Positions 46,978-58,339 of a stretch of DNA of 64,000 nucleotides are shown piece after piece. The position numbers and the translations under genes are program-made. The notes beneath the pieces are model-generated. The model was not told the origin of the DNA, made no database searches, and saw only the letters and a list, made by a program, of their open reading frames with translations. The stretch spans positions 1-64,000 of the forward strand of contig JAEWLC010000073.1 in NCBI GenBank assembly GCA_023393475.1. The letters run 5' to 3'. The first letter of the stretch is position 1. Each line of letters begins with the position of its first letter. The stretch comes from Pseudomonadota bacterium (GTDB lineage: Bacteria; Pseudomonadota; Alphaproteobacteria; Rhizobiales; Devosiaceae).

Positions 46978-47715
46978 TCAGACGATGTCGAACTCGACGC
47001 GGTAGCTGCCGAGCTGGCCCGCGACATGACCAGTTCCGGCAATCGGAACGAGGCCGCACAGCGAGCCGGTGGTGACGATGGTGCCGGCCTTGAGCGGGAA
47101 GTCCGGCCGCTGGTTCTTGGCATAGGCGATGAACGAGGCGAGGACGGTGCCGAACGAGTGCTTGGCCGGTGCCGCGTGAATCTGCTGGCCGGCAAAGGAC
47201 AGCGTGACATCGAAATCGTCGATCTCGGCACCGAGTTCGCGATGTACCGGGTTCATGACGTAGCCCAGCGCGGACATGCTGTCGGCCAGCCCGCCGTTGA
47301 AGCCAGCTACCGTACGATCGACGTAGCGCGTGCCGCAGATCTCGATGCCGACGAAATAGTAGTCGATGGCCTCGATGATATCGATCTCGTCGCGCAGCGC
47401 GGTCTCGACATCAAGGTCGCGGTCCAGCACCAGGCCGACCTCGAGCTCGAGGCCGGTAACGTTCGCCGACGGCAGCTTGAACGAACCGGACTGGCCGAAG
47501 CGCGACTTGTAGATCGGCGCGACGGCGCCGACGCCATCCGGAGCGATCGCGGTCTTGTAGAGGCCCGGCGTCTCGCCGAGCAGTTGCATGACGCGCAGTT
47601 GCACGTCGAAGGCCGCAGCGCGGTCCAGCTCGGAAAAGGGCTTGGCATCGACATCATGCCGGCCAGCCTTGTGGGCTTCAGCAAGCTGGTGGGCGAGGTC
47701 TTCGACAAGGCTCAT
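46978..47715 (-). CDS. FAH-superfamily 2-keto-4-pentenoate hydratase-like protein
   Basis: 245 aa. LELEVGLVLDRDLDVETALR and IDYYFVGIEICGTRYVD give the acidic metal ligands of the fumarylacetoacetase/MhpD fold; HSFGTVLASFIAYAKNQ and GTIVTTGSLCGLVPIAGTG complete the family pattern. Likely hydratase or hydrolase on a 2-oxo acid, substrate unknown. The next gene upstream on the strand is a fucosidase, which makes a deoxy-sugar acid conceivable but unproven. An AT-rich operator-like palindrome lies just before it. Confidence 0.78.
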   Translation of the reverse strand: MSLVEDLAHQLAEAHKAGRHDVDAKPFSELDRAAAFDVQLRVMQLLGETPGLYKTAIAPDGVGAVAPIYKSRFGQSGSFKLPSANVTGLELEVGLVLDRDLDVETALRDEIDIIEAIDYYFVGIEICGTRYVDRTVAGFNGGLADSMSALGYVMNPVHRELGAEIDDFDVTLSFAGQQIHAAPAKHSFGTVLASFIAYAKNQRPDFPLKAGTIVTTGSLCGLVPIAGTGHVAGQLGSYRVEFDIV

Positions 47716-47736
47716 CTGTGCGCATCCTCCATTCGC

Positions 47737-47764
47737 ATAAGATATATTATGGAACTAATATCAA
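47737..47764 (-). promoter_or_regulatory. Weak minus-strand promoter before the FAH-family gene
   Basis: Reading the minus strand: TTGATA (plus 47759-47764), a 16-nt spacer and TCTTAT (plus 47737-47742), about 20 nt upstream of the ATG. It is unusually AT-rich for this genome. Confidence 0.35.
47744..47761. promoter_or_regulatory. Operator-like palindrome ATATTA-N6-TAATAT
   Basis: Perfect 6-bp arms, ATATTA (47744-47749) and TAATAT (47756-47761), around TGGAAC, lying across the spacer of the candidate promoter. This placement suits a repressor site for the FAH-family gene. No regulator gene is adjacent. Confidence 0.4.
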
Positions 47765-47801
47765 TCGGTTTGACCACCGACTGGCCCGTGAGCCGGTCCG
47801 G

Positions 47802-49271
47802 CTAGCCACCATTGGCTGCAGTCGCCGCATGACGCAAGACCGACGGCCGAAGCATGTTGGTCGGGCCCCGCGCGCTCGTGATGGTCAGCCTGAGCTGCCG
47901 CGTCGAAATCGGATCGAACGCCCGGATGCGACGGTAGCCGATCGACTGCAGCGCCGCGATTTCGTGCCAGCCGCCGTCGGCAAGCTGAGCCTCGACCAGC
48001 AAGCCGTCGATCTGCTGGCCGTCGGCGATATCTTCCGCGACGACGACGCCATCGATGACGACCGGTTCGTCCCACGTAAGCTGCATGGACGGTCGATCGT
48101 CAGCGCCGGCGGTATGCCGGCGCTGCGTATCCAGCAGTCCGCTGGATACCGACAGCTGCGCCTTGGCTGCGACGTCGCGTGCGTCGAGCCTCTCGATACA
48201 GCGTCCGAGTGCTGCCAGGGTCCGGAGATCCGGTTCGGCGACAAGCCCCTCGGCGTTGGGCGGCACGTTGAGCAGGAACGTCGCGTTGCCGCCGACGCTG
48301 CTGCAGTAGATGGCGAACAGTTCGTCGACCGACCGCACGTGCGCGTCTTCTGCGGCATGATGGAACCAGCCGTGACGGATCGAGGTGTTCACCTCGGCCG
48401 GATACCAGACCAACGGATCGGCGGTAGCGAGGATGGCATCCCGGCTGCCCAGGTCTTCCTCATCGGAACGAACCTGGCGTGAGAAAGCACCGTCGTCGGC
48501 TTGCTGTGACCGCGACGCAATTCGCTCGGCATCGCGCAAGGATGCCGGCACGACACTCCATTCGTCCTTGCGCGTGTGGCCTGCTTCGTTGCCGCACCAG
48601 CGGACGTCCGGGCCGCAGACGCTGATCACCGCGTCAGGCTGCAGTTCGCGGACGGTGGCGAAGTATCGATCCCAGTCGTAGAGCTGCGTCTTGCCGTTCG
48701 GGCCTTCGCCGTTGGCGCCGTCGAACCACACCGAGAAGATCGGACCGTATCCGGTCAGCAGCTCGCGCAACTGGCCGACGAAGAAATCATCGTAACCCGC
48801 GCCAGAACCATAACTTTCTTCGGTCCTGTCCCACGGCGAGAGGTAGATTCCGAACTTGAGGCCGTGGGCAGAGCAGGCGGTGGCAACCTCGGCGACGATG
48901 TCCCCCCTGCCCTGTTTCCATGGGCTCGACGCGACGGAATGCGAGGTCAGTGCGCTCGGCCACAGGCAGAAGCCATCGTGGTGCTTGCAGGTGAGGATCA
49001 GGCCGCGCATTCCGGCCGACTTGAGGCTTTGCACCCACTGGCCGGCATCCAGCTTCGTGGGGTTGAACAGCGCCGGATCCTCATGCCCGAGACCCCATTC
49101 ACGGTCGGTCATGGTGTTCATGCCGAAGTGGATGAAGCCGTAGAACTCGAGCTGCTGCCAGGCGAGCTGGCGCAGCGACGGTCGCACTGCGGAGGACTCG
49201 GCAATGCGTTCGATCTGGGTGGTCACGTAGGCTTCCGAAACTGGAGTGGGCGGGAATCTCGGCGTCACCAT
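47802..49271 (-). CDS. Alpha-L-fucosidase, GH29
   Basis: 489 aa from ATG 49271; the frame opens at a TTG (49295), and a GTG at 49226 with GGAAG upstream is also plausible. LEFYGFIHFGMNTMTDREWG, GLILTCKHHDGFCLWPSALT, GIYLSPWDRTEESYGSG and the nucleophile region FSVWFDGANGEGP identify the GH29 catalytic barrel; residues after about 370 form a beta-sandwich domain. No signal peptide, so it should act in the cytoplasm on imported fucosides. It lies 30 nt downstream of the pbp1A gene. Confidence 0.88.
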   Translation of the reverse strand: MVTPRFPPTPVSEAYVTTQIERIAESSAVRPSLRQLAWQQLEFYGFIHFGMNTMTDREWGLGHEDPALFNPTKLDAGQWVQSLKSAGMRGLILTCKHHDGFCLWPSALTSHSVASSPWKQGRGDIVAEVATACSAHGLKFGIYLSPWDRTEESYGSGAGYDDFFVGQLRELLTGYGPIFSVWFDGANGEGPNGKTQLYDWDRYFATVRELQPDAVISVCGPDVRWCGNEAGHTRKDEWSVVPASLRDAERIASRSQQADDGAFSRQVRSDEEDLGSRDAILATADPLVWYPAEVNTSIRHGWFHHAAEDAHVRSVDELFAIYCSSVGGNATFLLNVPPNAEGLVAEPDLRTLAALGRCIERLDARDVAAKAQLSVSSGLLDTQRRHTAGADDRPSMQLTWDEPVVIDGVVVAEDIADGQQIDGLLVEAQLADGGWHEIAALQSIGYRRIRAFDPISTRQLRLTITSARGPTNMLRPSVLRHAATAANGG

Positions 49272-49301
49272 CCACGCACAAGGCGCGGATGGCAATCGTT
49301 C

Positions 49302-51728
<2,427 letters not shown>

Positions 51729-51878
51729 TAGGACCTGAACCTTGGAGCGGGCGCCTCCGGAGAGGCCGGATCAGGCGCGATAGACTGGGGAATCATACCA
51801 GACAAGGGCAGAAATGTGGACAAGCCCGCCTTTTCAAGAACTTGCGAGCCCCTGCCCTGTCCGGCCGTGGCGATTTCG

Positions 51879-53156
51879 TCACTGCGGCAATGCGGCCGTC
51901 TTCTGCGTCTGGTCGAAGTAGTCGGCCACGCCGCGTGCCAGGGCGTTCACCACCCGGTCGCGCCAGTCCGATTTCTGCAGGTTGGCAATGTCGGATGCGT
52001 TCGACAGGAAGCCGAGCTCGACGAGGATGGAGGGAACGTCGGGAGCCTGAAGCACAAAGAAGTCGGCCTGCCGGACGGGGAAACGGCGCAGCGCCACGCT
52101 CGGTTCGAGTTGGTGGATGATGGCCTCGGCGGCGAGGAAGCTGGATTTTCGCATCTCGCGGCGCATGAGGTCGACGAGGATGTCCATCACGGCGGGCGTG
52201 GCCTGCGGTATCGCGAAGCCGGCGACGATGTCGTAGCGGTTCTCGCCGTCGGCCAGCACCTTGTCGAGCACGTCGGTGGCGTTCTCGTCGCGGGTATAGA
52301 CGCTGGCGCCGCGGATCTCCGCCTGCTGGAAGCTGTCGGCATGCAACGACAGGAACAGGTCGGCCTTGTTGATCCGGGCGAGGTCCACGCGATCATTGAG
52401 GGTAAGGTAGGTGTCGTCCTCGCGCGTCAGGGCCACGTCGAAGCGACCCGAGTCGATCAGGACCTTCTGCAACTGCAGGGCAAAGGCCAGCGTGATGTTC
52501 TTCTCGTGGACACCGTTGGGCGCGGAAGCACCGTTGTCGACGCCGCCGTGGCCAGGGTCGATGACGACCAGCGGGCGCGTGGCCGCGGCTTCGACATGCG
52601 TGCCCGGGTTCGTCGATGGCGTCGGCGGCACCGCTCCCTGGTTGGCAATCGAAGCGGCAAGGTCGGCGGCGACCTTCTGTTCGAACTCCTGTTGCGTGGC
52701 GGGAATGATGTCGACCACCAGGCGGGCCGGCTGGTCTGCCACGGCGTCGAGAATATAGGCCTGCTGCACCTGGGCCGGGGCATTGAGGGTCAGCGTTGTG
52801 CGCGCCCTCCCCTTCTCCGCCATCTCGATCGTGTAACTCGCCACGATCCCCTTCCCCGCCACGTCGGCTGGAGCGAGAATCTTGAGGTCGAAGGCTTTCA
52901 CATCGATGGCGATGCGGTTGGGGCCATCGAGCGAGGCAATTGCGAATTCGGTGGGGCCGCTGAGGTCGATGATCAGGCGCGCCCGATCACCGGTCGAGGT
53001 AGCCCGCGCGTCGATCACGTCTGGGTAGTCCTCGATCGATTCGAGCTGCGCGTGCGCCGGCAGCGCCGCGAACAGGCAGAGCATCAGAGCCAGCAACGTG
53101 CTGGCAATATGAGTAAATCCGCCGGAATGGCCGTCGGAACCGGCAGACTTCAACAA
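51879..53156 (-). CDS. amiC: N-acetylmuramoyl-L-alanine amidase (AMIN + Amidase_3)
   Basis: 425 aa from TTG 53156; the start is uncertain because no ATG fits before the signal sequence (TLLALMLCLFAALPAHAQ). Residues about 45-150 form an AMIN peptidoglycan-targeting domain; the catalytic Amidase_3 domain contains VVIDPGHGGVDNGA, the Glu in HEKNITLAFALQLQK, LFLSLHADSF (His) and ILVELGFLSNASD (Glu), all zinc or catalytic residues. Periplasmic amidase for daughter-cell separation. Divergent from rne across about 600 nt. Confidence 0.92.
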   Translation of the reverse strand: MLKSAGSDGHSGGFTHIASTLLALMLCLFAALPAHAQLESIEDYPDVIDARATSTGDRARLIIDLSGPTEFAIASLDGPNRIAIDVKAFDLKILAPADVAGKGIVASYTIEMAEKGRARTTLTLNAPAQVQQAYILDAVADQPARLVVDIIPATQQEFEQKVAADLAASIANQGAVPPTPSTNPGTHVEAAATRPLVVIDPGHGGVDNGASAPNGVHEKNITLAFALQLQKVLIDSGRFDVALTREDDTYLTLNDRVDLARINKADLFLSLHADSFQQAEIRGASVYTRDENATDVLDKVLADGENRYDIVAGFAIPQATPAVMDILVDLMRREMRKSSFLAAEAIIHQLEPSVALRRFPVRQADFFVLQAPDVPSILVELGFLSNASDIANLQKSDWRDRVVNALARGVADYFDQTQKTAALPQ

Positions 53157-53291
53157 GGCGACAGTGCTCCCCTGAACACAATGAAATCACCAGACCAGTC
53201 CGGCGATTCTGCGGCGTTACGGCGTGGAAGTCGATATTGCAAGAATGTGATCGTGTGCGAACTCATGCGTACGCCAGCGTTTGGAGTTTCC

Positions 53292-53312
53292 TGTTGCCAA
53301 TTTGCGGCAACA
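53292..53312. other. 7-bp hairpin in the amiC-rne region
   Basis: TGTTGCC (53292-53298) and GGCAACA (53306-53312) flank AATTTGC. Perfect pairing; it could be a DNA operator or an RNA stem in an amiC leader. Confidence 0.4.
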
Positions 53313-53614
53313 ACCCTAAAGCCATCTTGAGGCGGCCTGCTGCCCCCACCATATGCCGGAGCGGCGCAATCGGCGCCCCTGGCCCCTGAGGTTGGCAGCG
53401 GCGGACCAGTAGTTGGTTCGAAGTGCGGCACATTTGGCGCCTCGCATATGAAATCTCGATCCCTTGGGGGGTCGAAGAATCGGCGGCACTAGGCTGGCCG
53501 GTTCTCAAGGAAGAGGTCTGATGACGACCGGACAGACAAAGAGTGACGCGATCCCGAATAGCGGTTGCGCTTTTGTCGTAGAAACCCCGGCTATCGTCGC
53601 TCTCCAGTCTCGCC

Positions 53615-53637
53615 GCGGCGTTTTCGCCGTTGCTTTT
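53615..53637 (+). promoter_or_regulatory. Attenuator-like hairpin in the rne leader
   Basis: GCGGCG (53615-53620), TTTT loop, CGCCGT (53625-53630; one G-U pair), followed by TGCTTTT. Short but terminator-like, within the probable 5' leader of rne, suggesting premature termination or an RNase E autoregulatory stem. Confidence 0.4.
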
Positions 53638-53752
53638 ACCGGCGCCAGTCGCGCCACTTTCCTAGAACCATTCGCCTCGCATGGCGCCACGCTAGGAGGT
53701 CCGGCTCGCCGGTCTATCCGCGTCGGCGCGCGACGGCGCGGAGATACAGTCT

Positions 53753-56398
53753 ATGGCTGCAAAGCGTATGTTGGTGGATGCCATCCACCCGGAAGAAACA
53801 CGGATCGTCGTCACTAGCGGGGCCCGGCTCGAAGAGTTCGATTTCGAATCCGCCACCCGGCGCCAGCTCCGGGGCAACATCTATCTCGCCAAGGTGACGC
53901 GCGTTGAGCCGTCCCTGCAGGCGGCATTCATCGAGTATGGCGGCAACCGGCACGGTTTCCTCGCCTTCTCGGAAATCCACCCCGACTATTACCAGATCCC
54001 GGTCGCCGATCGCGAAGCCCTGCTTCGCGACGAAGAGGCGCATGACGACGACGAGCATGATCACGCTCCGGCTGCGGCGGTTCAGGCCGAGACAGTGGCT
54101 GACGAAGATCACGCCGACGACGGCGACGATGCGAGCCACATCGAGCAGGCGCCTGCGAACAACGAGCCGGTCGAAAGCGTCGGCGGGTCGGATGCGCTGG
54201 ACGATGTCCAGGAGCGCCGCCGCCCGTCGCAGCGCCGTCACCAGTACAAGATCCAGGAAGTGATCAAGCGCCGGCAGGTCATGCTGGTGCAGGTCGTCAA
54301 GGAAGAGCGCGGCAACAAGGGCGCAGCTCTCACGACCTACCTGTCGCTCGCCGGCCGCTACTCGGTCCTGATGCCGAACACCGCCCGTGGCGGTGGCATT
54401 TCGCGCAAGATCACCAATGCCGCGGACCGCAAGCGTCTCAAGGACATCGTCGGTGACCTCGAGGTTCCGCAGGGCCAGGGCATCATTCTTCGCACCGCCG
54501 GTGCCTCGCGCACCAAGGCCGAGGTGAAGCGCGACTTCGAGTATCTGCAGCGCCTGTGGGAGAACGTCCGCACGCTGACGCTCAAGTCGCAGGCCCCCTG
54601 CCTCGTCTATGAGGAAGGCTCGCTCATCAAGCGCACCATCCGCGACCTTTACAATAAGGACATCGACGAGCTCTTCGTGGCGGGCGACGACGCGTACCGC
54701 GAAGCCAAAGACTTCATGCGCATGATCATGCCGAGCCACGCCAAGAACGTGCAGCTCTACAAGGAAGATGCGCCGATCTTCTCGAAGTTCAACGTCGAGG
54801 GTCAGCTCGACCAGATGTTCTCGCCGCAGGTCACCCTGCCCTCGGGCGGCTACCTGGTGATCAACCCGACCGAGGCACTCGTCTCGATCGACGTGAACTC
54901 CGGCCGTGCCACCAAAGAGCACAACATCGAGGACACGGCGCTCCAGACCAACCTCGAAGCCGCCGAGGAAGTCGCGCGCCAGCTGCGCCTGCGCGACCTC
55001 GCCGGCCTGATCGTCATCGACTTCATCGACATGGTCGAGAACCGCTCCAACCGGGCGGTAGAGCGCAAGCTCAAGGAAGCCCTGAAGAACGATCGCGCCC
55101 GCATACAGGTGGGCCGGATCTCGCACTTCGGCCTGCTCGAGATGAGCCGCCAGCGCATCCGCTTCGGCGTGGTCGAGAGCTCGACGCACAAGTGCCCGAC
55201 CTGCAACGGCACCGGCATCGTCCGCTCGGTCGAGAGCCTCGCGCTCATGGTCATGCGCAACGTCGAGGACCATGTCCTCCGCAAGCCTGGCCAGTCGATC
55301 AACGTGCGCGTTCCCACCGATGTCGCGCTCTACATCCTCAACACCAAGCGCGGCACTCTGAACAATCTCGAGGCCAAGTACGGCCTCTCGATCACCATCG
55401 TCGCCGACGATCACGTCGGCCCGTCGCACTTTGCCATCGAGCGCGGCGAAGCCCGCCAGCTCGAGCGTGGCGAATCTGTCGGTACGCATGTCCGCGTCGA
55501 CACCGCGACCCTGATCGATGCAGAGGCGGAAGCCGCCGACGCGCTGATCGAGGACGAGGACGACGAGGAAGAGGAAGCCAATGGCGGCGAGCGCCCTGCC
55601 CGCGCCTCCGAGGAAGGCGGCGAGCGCAGTGGACGCCGTCGTCGCCGTCGCCGCCGTGGCGGTGATCGGGGCGAGGATCGCCCTGCCCAGCAGCAGCGCC
55701 AGCCGGTAGCGGCCGCGCCGGCCGCCGGCGATGACGAGGACGCCGACGAGGCGGCCGAAGGTGAGGTTAACGCCGACGGCACCCCGCGTGGTGAAGACGG
55801 CGAGCCGCGTCGTCGCCGTCGTCGTGGCCGTCGCGGCGGTCGCCGCAGCCGTCGTCCCGAGGATGGTGCCGAGCAGACTTCCGAGGTAGCGGCCGACGCC
55901 CCCGCCCTTGCCCCGGCAGACGAGGTTGTCGCCGAGGTAATGGCCGCCGCAACGCCGATCGAGACGGTGGTCGCCGAAGCTCCGGCCGTAGCGGAAGAAG
56001 CACCGGCAAAGCCGAAGCGCGGCCGGCGGAAGAAGGCCGAGCCGGCAGCCGAGGAGGCAGCTCCCGTTGTCGAGGCGGTTCCTATCGTCGAAGCTCCGGT
56101 AGCCGAGGCCCCTGCGGCCGAGGAAGCACCGGCGGAGAAGCCCAAGCGCACCCGCGCCCGCAAGCCGAAGGCCGCACCGGCCGAGGAAGCAGCTCCCGTA
56201 GCCGTCGTGGAAGCGCCGGTGGAAACCGCGCCTGCGCCGGAGCCGGAAGCGAAGCCGGCTGCGCGTCGGCGCAAGAAAGAAATCCCCGAGGGCGAGATCC
56301 TCACCAGCTCCACGGCTGAGGTCGCAGAGCAGCCGGAGGAAGAAGGCAAGCCCAAGAAGGTCGGCTGGTGGCAGCGCCGCCTCGGCCTCGGTGGCTAA
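53753..56398 (+). CDS. rne: Ribonuclease E
   Basis: 881 aa. N-terminal catalytic half: S1 domain from about residue 35 (GNIYLAKVTRVEPSLQAAFI), interrupted at about 88-160 by an acidic His/Asp-rich insertion, then 5'-sensor/RNase H-like region (LMPNTARGGGISRKI), the catalytic DNase I-like motif SIDVNSGRATKEHNIEDTAL and IVIDFIDM, and the zinc link CPTCNG. The C-terminal third alternates Arg-rich RNA-binding patches (RRRRRRRGGD, RRRRRGRRGGRRSRR) and Ala/Pro/Glu stretches forming the degradosome scaffold. Ends at a strong terminator. Confidence 0.97.
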   Translation: MAAKRMLVDAIHPEETRIVVTSGARLEEFDFESATRRQLRGNIYLAKVTRVEPSLQAAFIEYGGNRHGFLAFSEIHPDYYQIPVADREALLRDEEAHDDDEHDHAPAAAVQAETVADEDHADDGDDASHIEQAPANNEPVESVGGSDALDDVQERRRPSQRRHQYKIQEVIKRRQVMLVQVVKEERGNKGAALTTYLSLAGRYSVLMPNTARGGGISRKITNAADRKRLKDIVGDLEVPQGQGIILRTAGASRTKAEVKRDFEYLQRLWENVRTLTLKSQAPCLVYEEGSLIKRTIRDLYNKDIDELFVAGDDAYREAKDFMRMIMPSHAKNVQLYKEDAPIFSKFNVEGQLDQMFSPQVTLPSGGYLVINPTEALVSIDVNSGRATKEHNIEDTALQTNLEAAEEVARQLRLRDLAGLIVIDFIDMVENRSNRAVERKLKEALKNDRARIQVGRISHFGLLEMSRQRIRFGVVESSTHKCPTCNGTGIVRSVESLALMVMRNVEDHVLRKPGQSINVRVPTDVALYILNTKRGTLNNLEAKYGLSITIVADDHVGPSHFAIERGEARQLERGESVGTHVRVDTATLIDAEAEAADALIEDEDDEEEEANGGERPARASEEGGERSGRRRRRRRRGGDRGEDRPAQQQRQPVAAAPAAGDDEDADEAAEGEVNADGTPRGEDGEPRRRRRRGRRGGRRSRRPEDGAEQTSEVAADAPALAPADEVVAEVMAAATPIETVVAEAPAVAEEAPAKPKRGRRKKAEPAAEEAAPVVEAVPIVEAPVAEAPAAEEAPAEKPKRTRARKPKAAPAEEAAPVAVVEAPVETAPAPEPEAKPAARRRKKEIPEGEILTSSTAEVAEQPEEEGKPKKVGWWQRRLGLGG

Positions 56399-56417
56399 CT
56401 TCAGCCAGTAGATAACA

Positions 56418-56452
56418 AAGCGGCGGTCCCAGTGACCGCCGCTTCTGTTTTG
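56418..56452 (+). terminator. Rho-independent terminator after rne
   Basis: A perfect 11-bp stem, AAGCGGCGGTC (56418-56428) and GACCGCCGCTT (56434-56444), with a 5-nt loop and CTGTTTTG after it, 20 nt past the rne stop. Confidence 0.88.
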
Positions 56453-56482
56453 TGGAGCGATTCCCGAGCGGTAGCGGGACCG

Positions 56483-57226
56483 CTACTCGCTCAGCTTCAG
56501 CAGTTGCTCGTAGGTGGAGAAGTCGGCGTTCCGGCCGACATGTTCGCGCTGGCCGGACACGACGGGCGGCGCCTTGCGGGTTCGCCCGCTCAGGAATTGC
56601 GCAGAGGCCTTCCCGTACCCGTCCTGGTACGCGCCGTGCTGCTCCAGGTGAAGGAAGGCCAGCAGTCGATCGCCTTCGTCTCCCCAGAAGAAGCTGTTGT
56701 AGTTGAGAATAAGGACGGGAAGGCCTTCGTTGACGAGGTCCAGGGCGCCGCGATTCATGTTGTTCCACACCTCGACCGCCTTGCGGAAATCGTTCTGCGC
56801 CGGCCAGCGATCAGTCGGGTTGGTCGCGCGAGCGTGCCAAGACGACGCGACCTCGCTCGCATCTCGCAGAAGATAGATGAACGAGCTGTCCGCAAACGCC
56901 TTATGCAGCGGCCTTATCAAATGCAGCAGGTGCGGAACCTTGTCGCCGACGATTGCCGCATCCTGATATCGCGGGCGCATTTCGCGGTAGAGCCGCTTGG
57001 CCGTCGTATCGTTGGTGGGCAGCAGGTTGGTATCGGTTTCGCGGAAGTCGAAGAACCGCTCAAAGGAGAAGAACTCGGGGTCGATGACCTTTTCGCGCGT
57101 GAACGGATACTTGTAGCGCTCCATCCCGACACAGACTTGTGGGTGAGAGTTAAGAACGTGGACCAGTGCCGTCGTACCGGAACGCCCTACTCCAAATACA
57201 AAGAGCTTGCGCTGCGGCGTTGACAT
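56483..57226 (-). CDS. Sulfotransferase family protein
   Basis: 247 aa, cytosolic. FVFGVGRSGTTALVHVLNSH is the 5'-phosphosulfate-binding loop of PAPS-dependent sulfotransferases, and FIYLLRDASEVASSWHARAT the 3'-phosphate-binding region. The protein would sulfate a glycan, lipid or peptide; acceptor unknown. Faces away from rne and lies 144 nt downstream of an SGNH-like gene on the same strand. Such loci in rhizobia often act on exported polymers or Nod-like lipids, but no polymer synthase is visible here. Confidence 0.82.
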   Translation of the reverse strand: MSTPQRKLFVFGVGRSGTTALVHVLNSHPQVCVGMERYKYPFTREKVIDPEFFSFERFFDFRETDTNLLPTNDTTAKRLYREMRPRYQDAAIVGDKVPHLLHLIRPLHKAFADSSFIYLLRDASEVASSWHARATNPTDRWPAQNDFRKAVEVWNNMNRGALDLVNEGLPVLILNYNSFFWGDEGDRLLAFLHLEQHGAYQDGYGKASAQFLSGRTRKAPPVVSGQREHVGRNADFSTYEQLLKLSE

Positions 57227-57370
57227 GGGTGCTTTCCGGCATCTTGGGTGGGGCGACTTGGAATCAGTACAGCCAAGTCTGACTCAGTTGTTTACTTGCC
57301 ACCAGTGGCGCCGCCTGTGGCTGGGTTCCGAGGGCGCGGAGACGATGCCTGTCGCCGATCGTTCGGCGGG

Positions 57371-58213
57371 TTAGCCGACAGACCGTGCCGGTTCGGCATC
57401 CCATGCCTGCTTTGCCGCCATCGCGCCGTCGAGCAGGTATTCGCCAACCTGGGGAATGACATCGGGCCGGTAATGCGCCCCATCGCGCATTGTCACTTGC
57501 GGGCCCGCCTCGAGAACGAACTGCGTCGGATCCCAGTAGTTGATGCCGAAACCCGTGCGCGCCTGTTCCAGGGCGTCCTGAATGACTCGCCGCTGTTCGA
57601 TCGCCACGCCGTCGACATTGGCGTTGAAGTGGCACACGAAGAGCGCCGGACCGGGGAGCGCGTCCTGGATCGACTTGATGTCTTTGACGACGTCTTCGAC
57701 CGTCTGTTCGCTGCACACCAGGTTGGCCATCACCTCGCGTTCCACCGCGCTCAGTTGCGTGAGAGCATGGGACAGGATGTAGGCAAGTGGCTCGTTTCGG
57801 CCTTCACGGACCAACGGCCACCACCAGCGGCTCTCGATGACGTCGTCTCTCACCAAGAGTTCACGCGTGCGATTCAACTGCAGGTAGAGCGCCTTGAAGC
57901 GAAGCAGGCGGATCGAGGAAATCTCGACGATGAATGCGTCGGTGCGCATGAACATGCTGCCGAGCCCTCCCGCCTCTTCTGGAGGAAGCCACTTCCACTC
58001 TGCGGGGATGTTGAGGAACTGACGCAGCCTTCCCGCCTTGGGTATGTGTCCGGTCATCAGCCGCAACTGCTGCAGGATCTCGCGGGAGTTGTGGACGTAG
58101 CCGAAAACCCGCTGCTGGTTGAGCTCGGCGCGGCCCGACTGCTCCATGGCCTTGATCGGCTCGAACACCCTGCAACTACCGAGTACGGTGAGGGCGGGAA
58201 TTGAAGCAGACAT
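57371..58213 (-). CDS. SGNH-like protein with GSCR motif (WcbI-like, function unknown)
   Basis: 280 aa from ATG 58213, with GGAG seven bases upstream; the frame opens to 58795 but the upstream part is a shadow of the regulator gene on the other strand. The N-terminus MSASIPALTVLGSCRVFEPI places GSCR where SGNH hydrolases have GDSL, and MRDGAHYRPDVIPQVGEYLL near the end supplies an Asp-x-x-His pair. FVCHFNANVD may be block III. This resembles capsule-modifying WcbI/GSCFA-type proteins. Neighbour of a sulfotransferase, hinting at joint glycan modification. Confidence 0.55.
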   Translation of the reverse strand: MSASIPALTVLGSCRVFEPIKAMEQSGRAELNQQRVFGYVHNSREILQQLRLMTGHIPKAGRLRQFLNIPAEWKWLPPEEAGGLGSMFMRTDAFIVEISSIRLLRFKALYLQLNRTRELLVRDDVIESRWWWPLVREGRNEPLAYILSHALTQLSAVEREVMANLVCSEQTVEDVVKDIKSIQDALPGPALFVCHFNANVDGVAIEQRRVIQDALEQARTGFGINYWDPTQFVLEAGPQVTMRDGAHYRPDVIPQVGEYLLDGAMAAKQAWDAEPARSVG

Positions 58214-58339
58214 GGGCACTCCGGCAGGCGACGACTCATTCGTACGGAATGTGAAGGAAAGTGCCGGTTTTCGCCATAACCTCGGAACATCCGAGCCATG
58301 CGCCGTCCCTCCATCCGCAGAATCCTGTACGCTGCGCAC

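Larger units (their letters stand above)
53157..53752. other. 596-nt divergent region with the rne leader
   Basis: No supported gene. It must hold the promoters for amiC (minus) and rne (plus), but no strong consensus pair was found. Two structures stand out: TGTTGCC/GGCAACA at 53292-53312, and a hairpin followed by a T-rich stretch at 53615-53637 about 115 nt before the rne ATG. RNase E mRNAs often carry long leaders used for autoregulation, which fits the size of this gap. Confidence 0.5.

Noticed and set aside
55620..56300. Possible frameshift or fused gene in the repetitive C-terminal part of rne
   Set aside because: One frame stays open through alternating Arg and Ala/Pro/Glu stretches to a normal stop and terminator; this is the usual RNase E scaffold.
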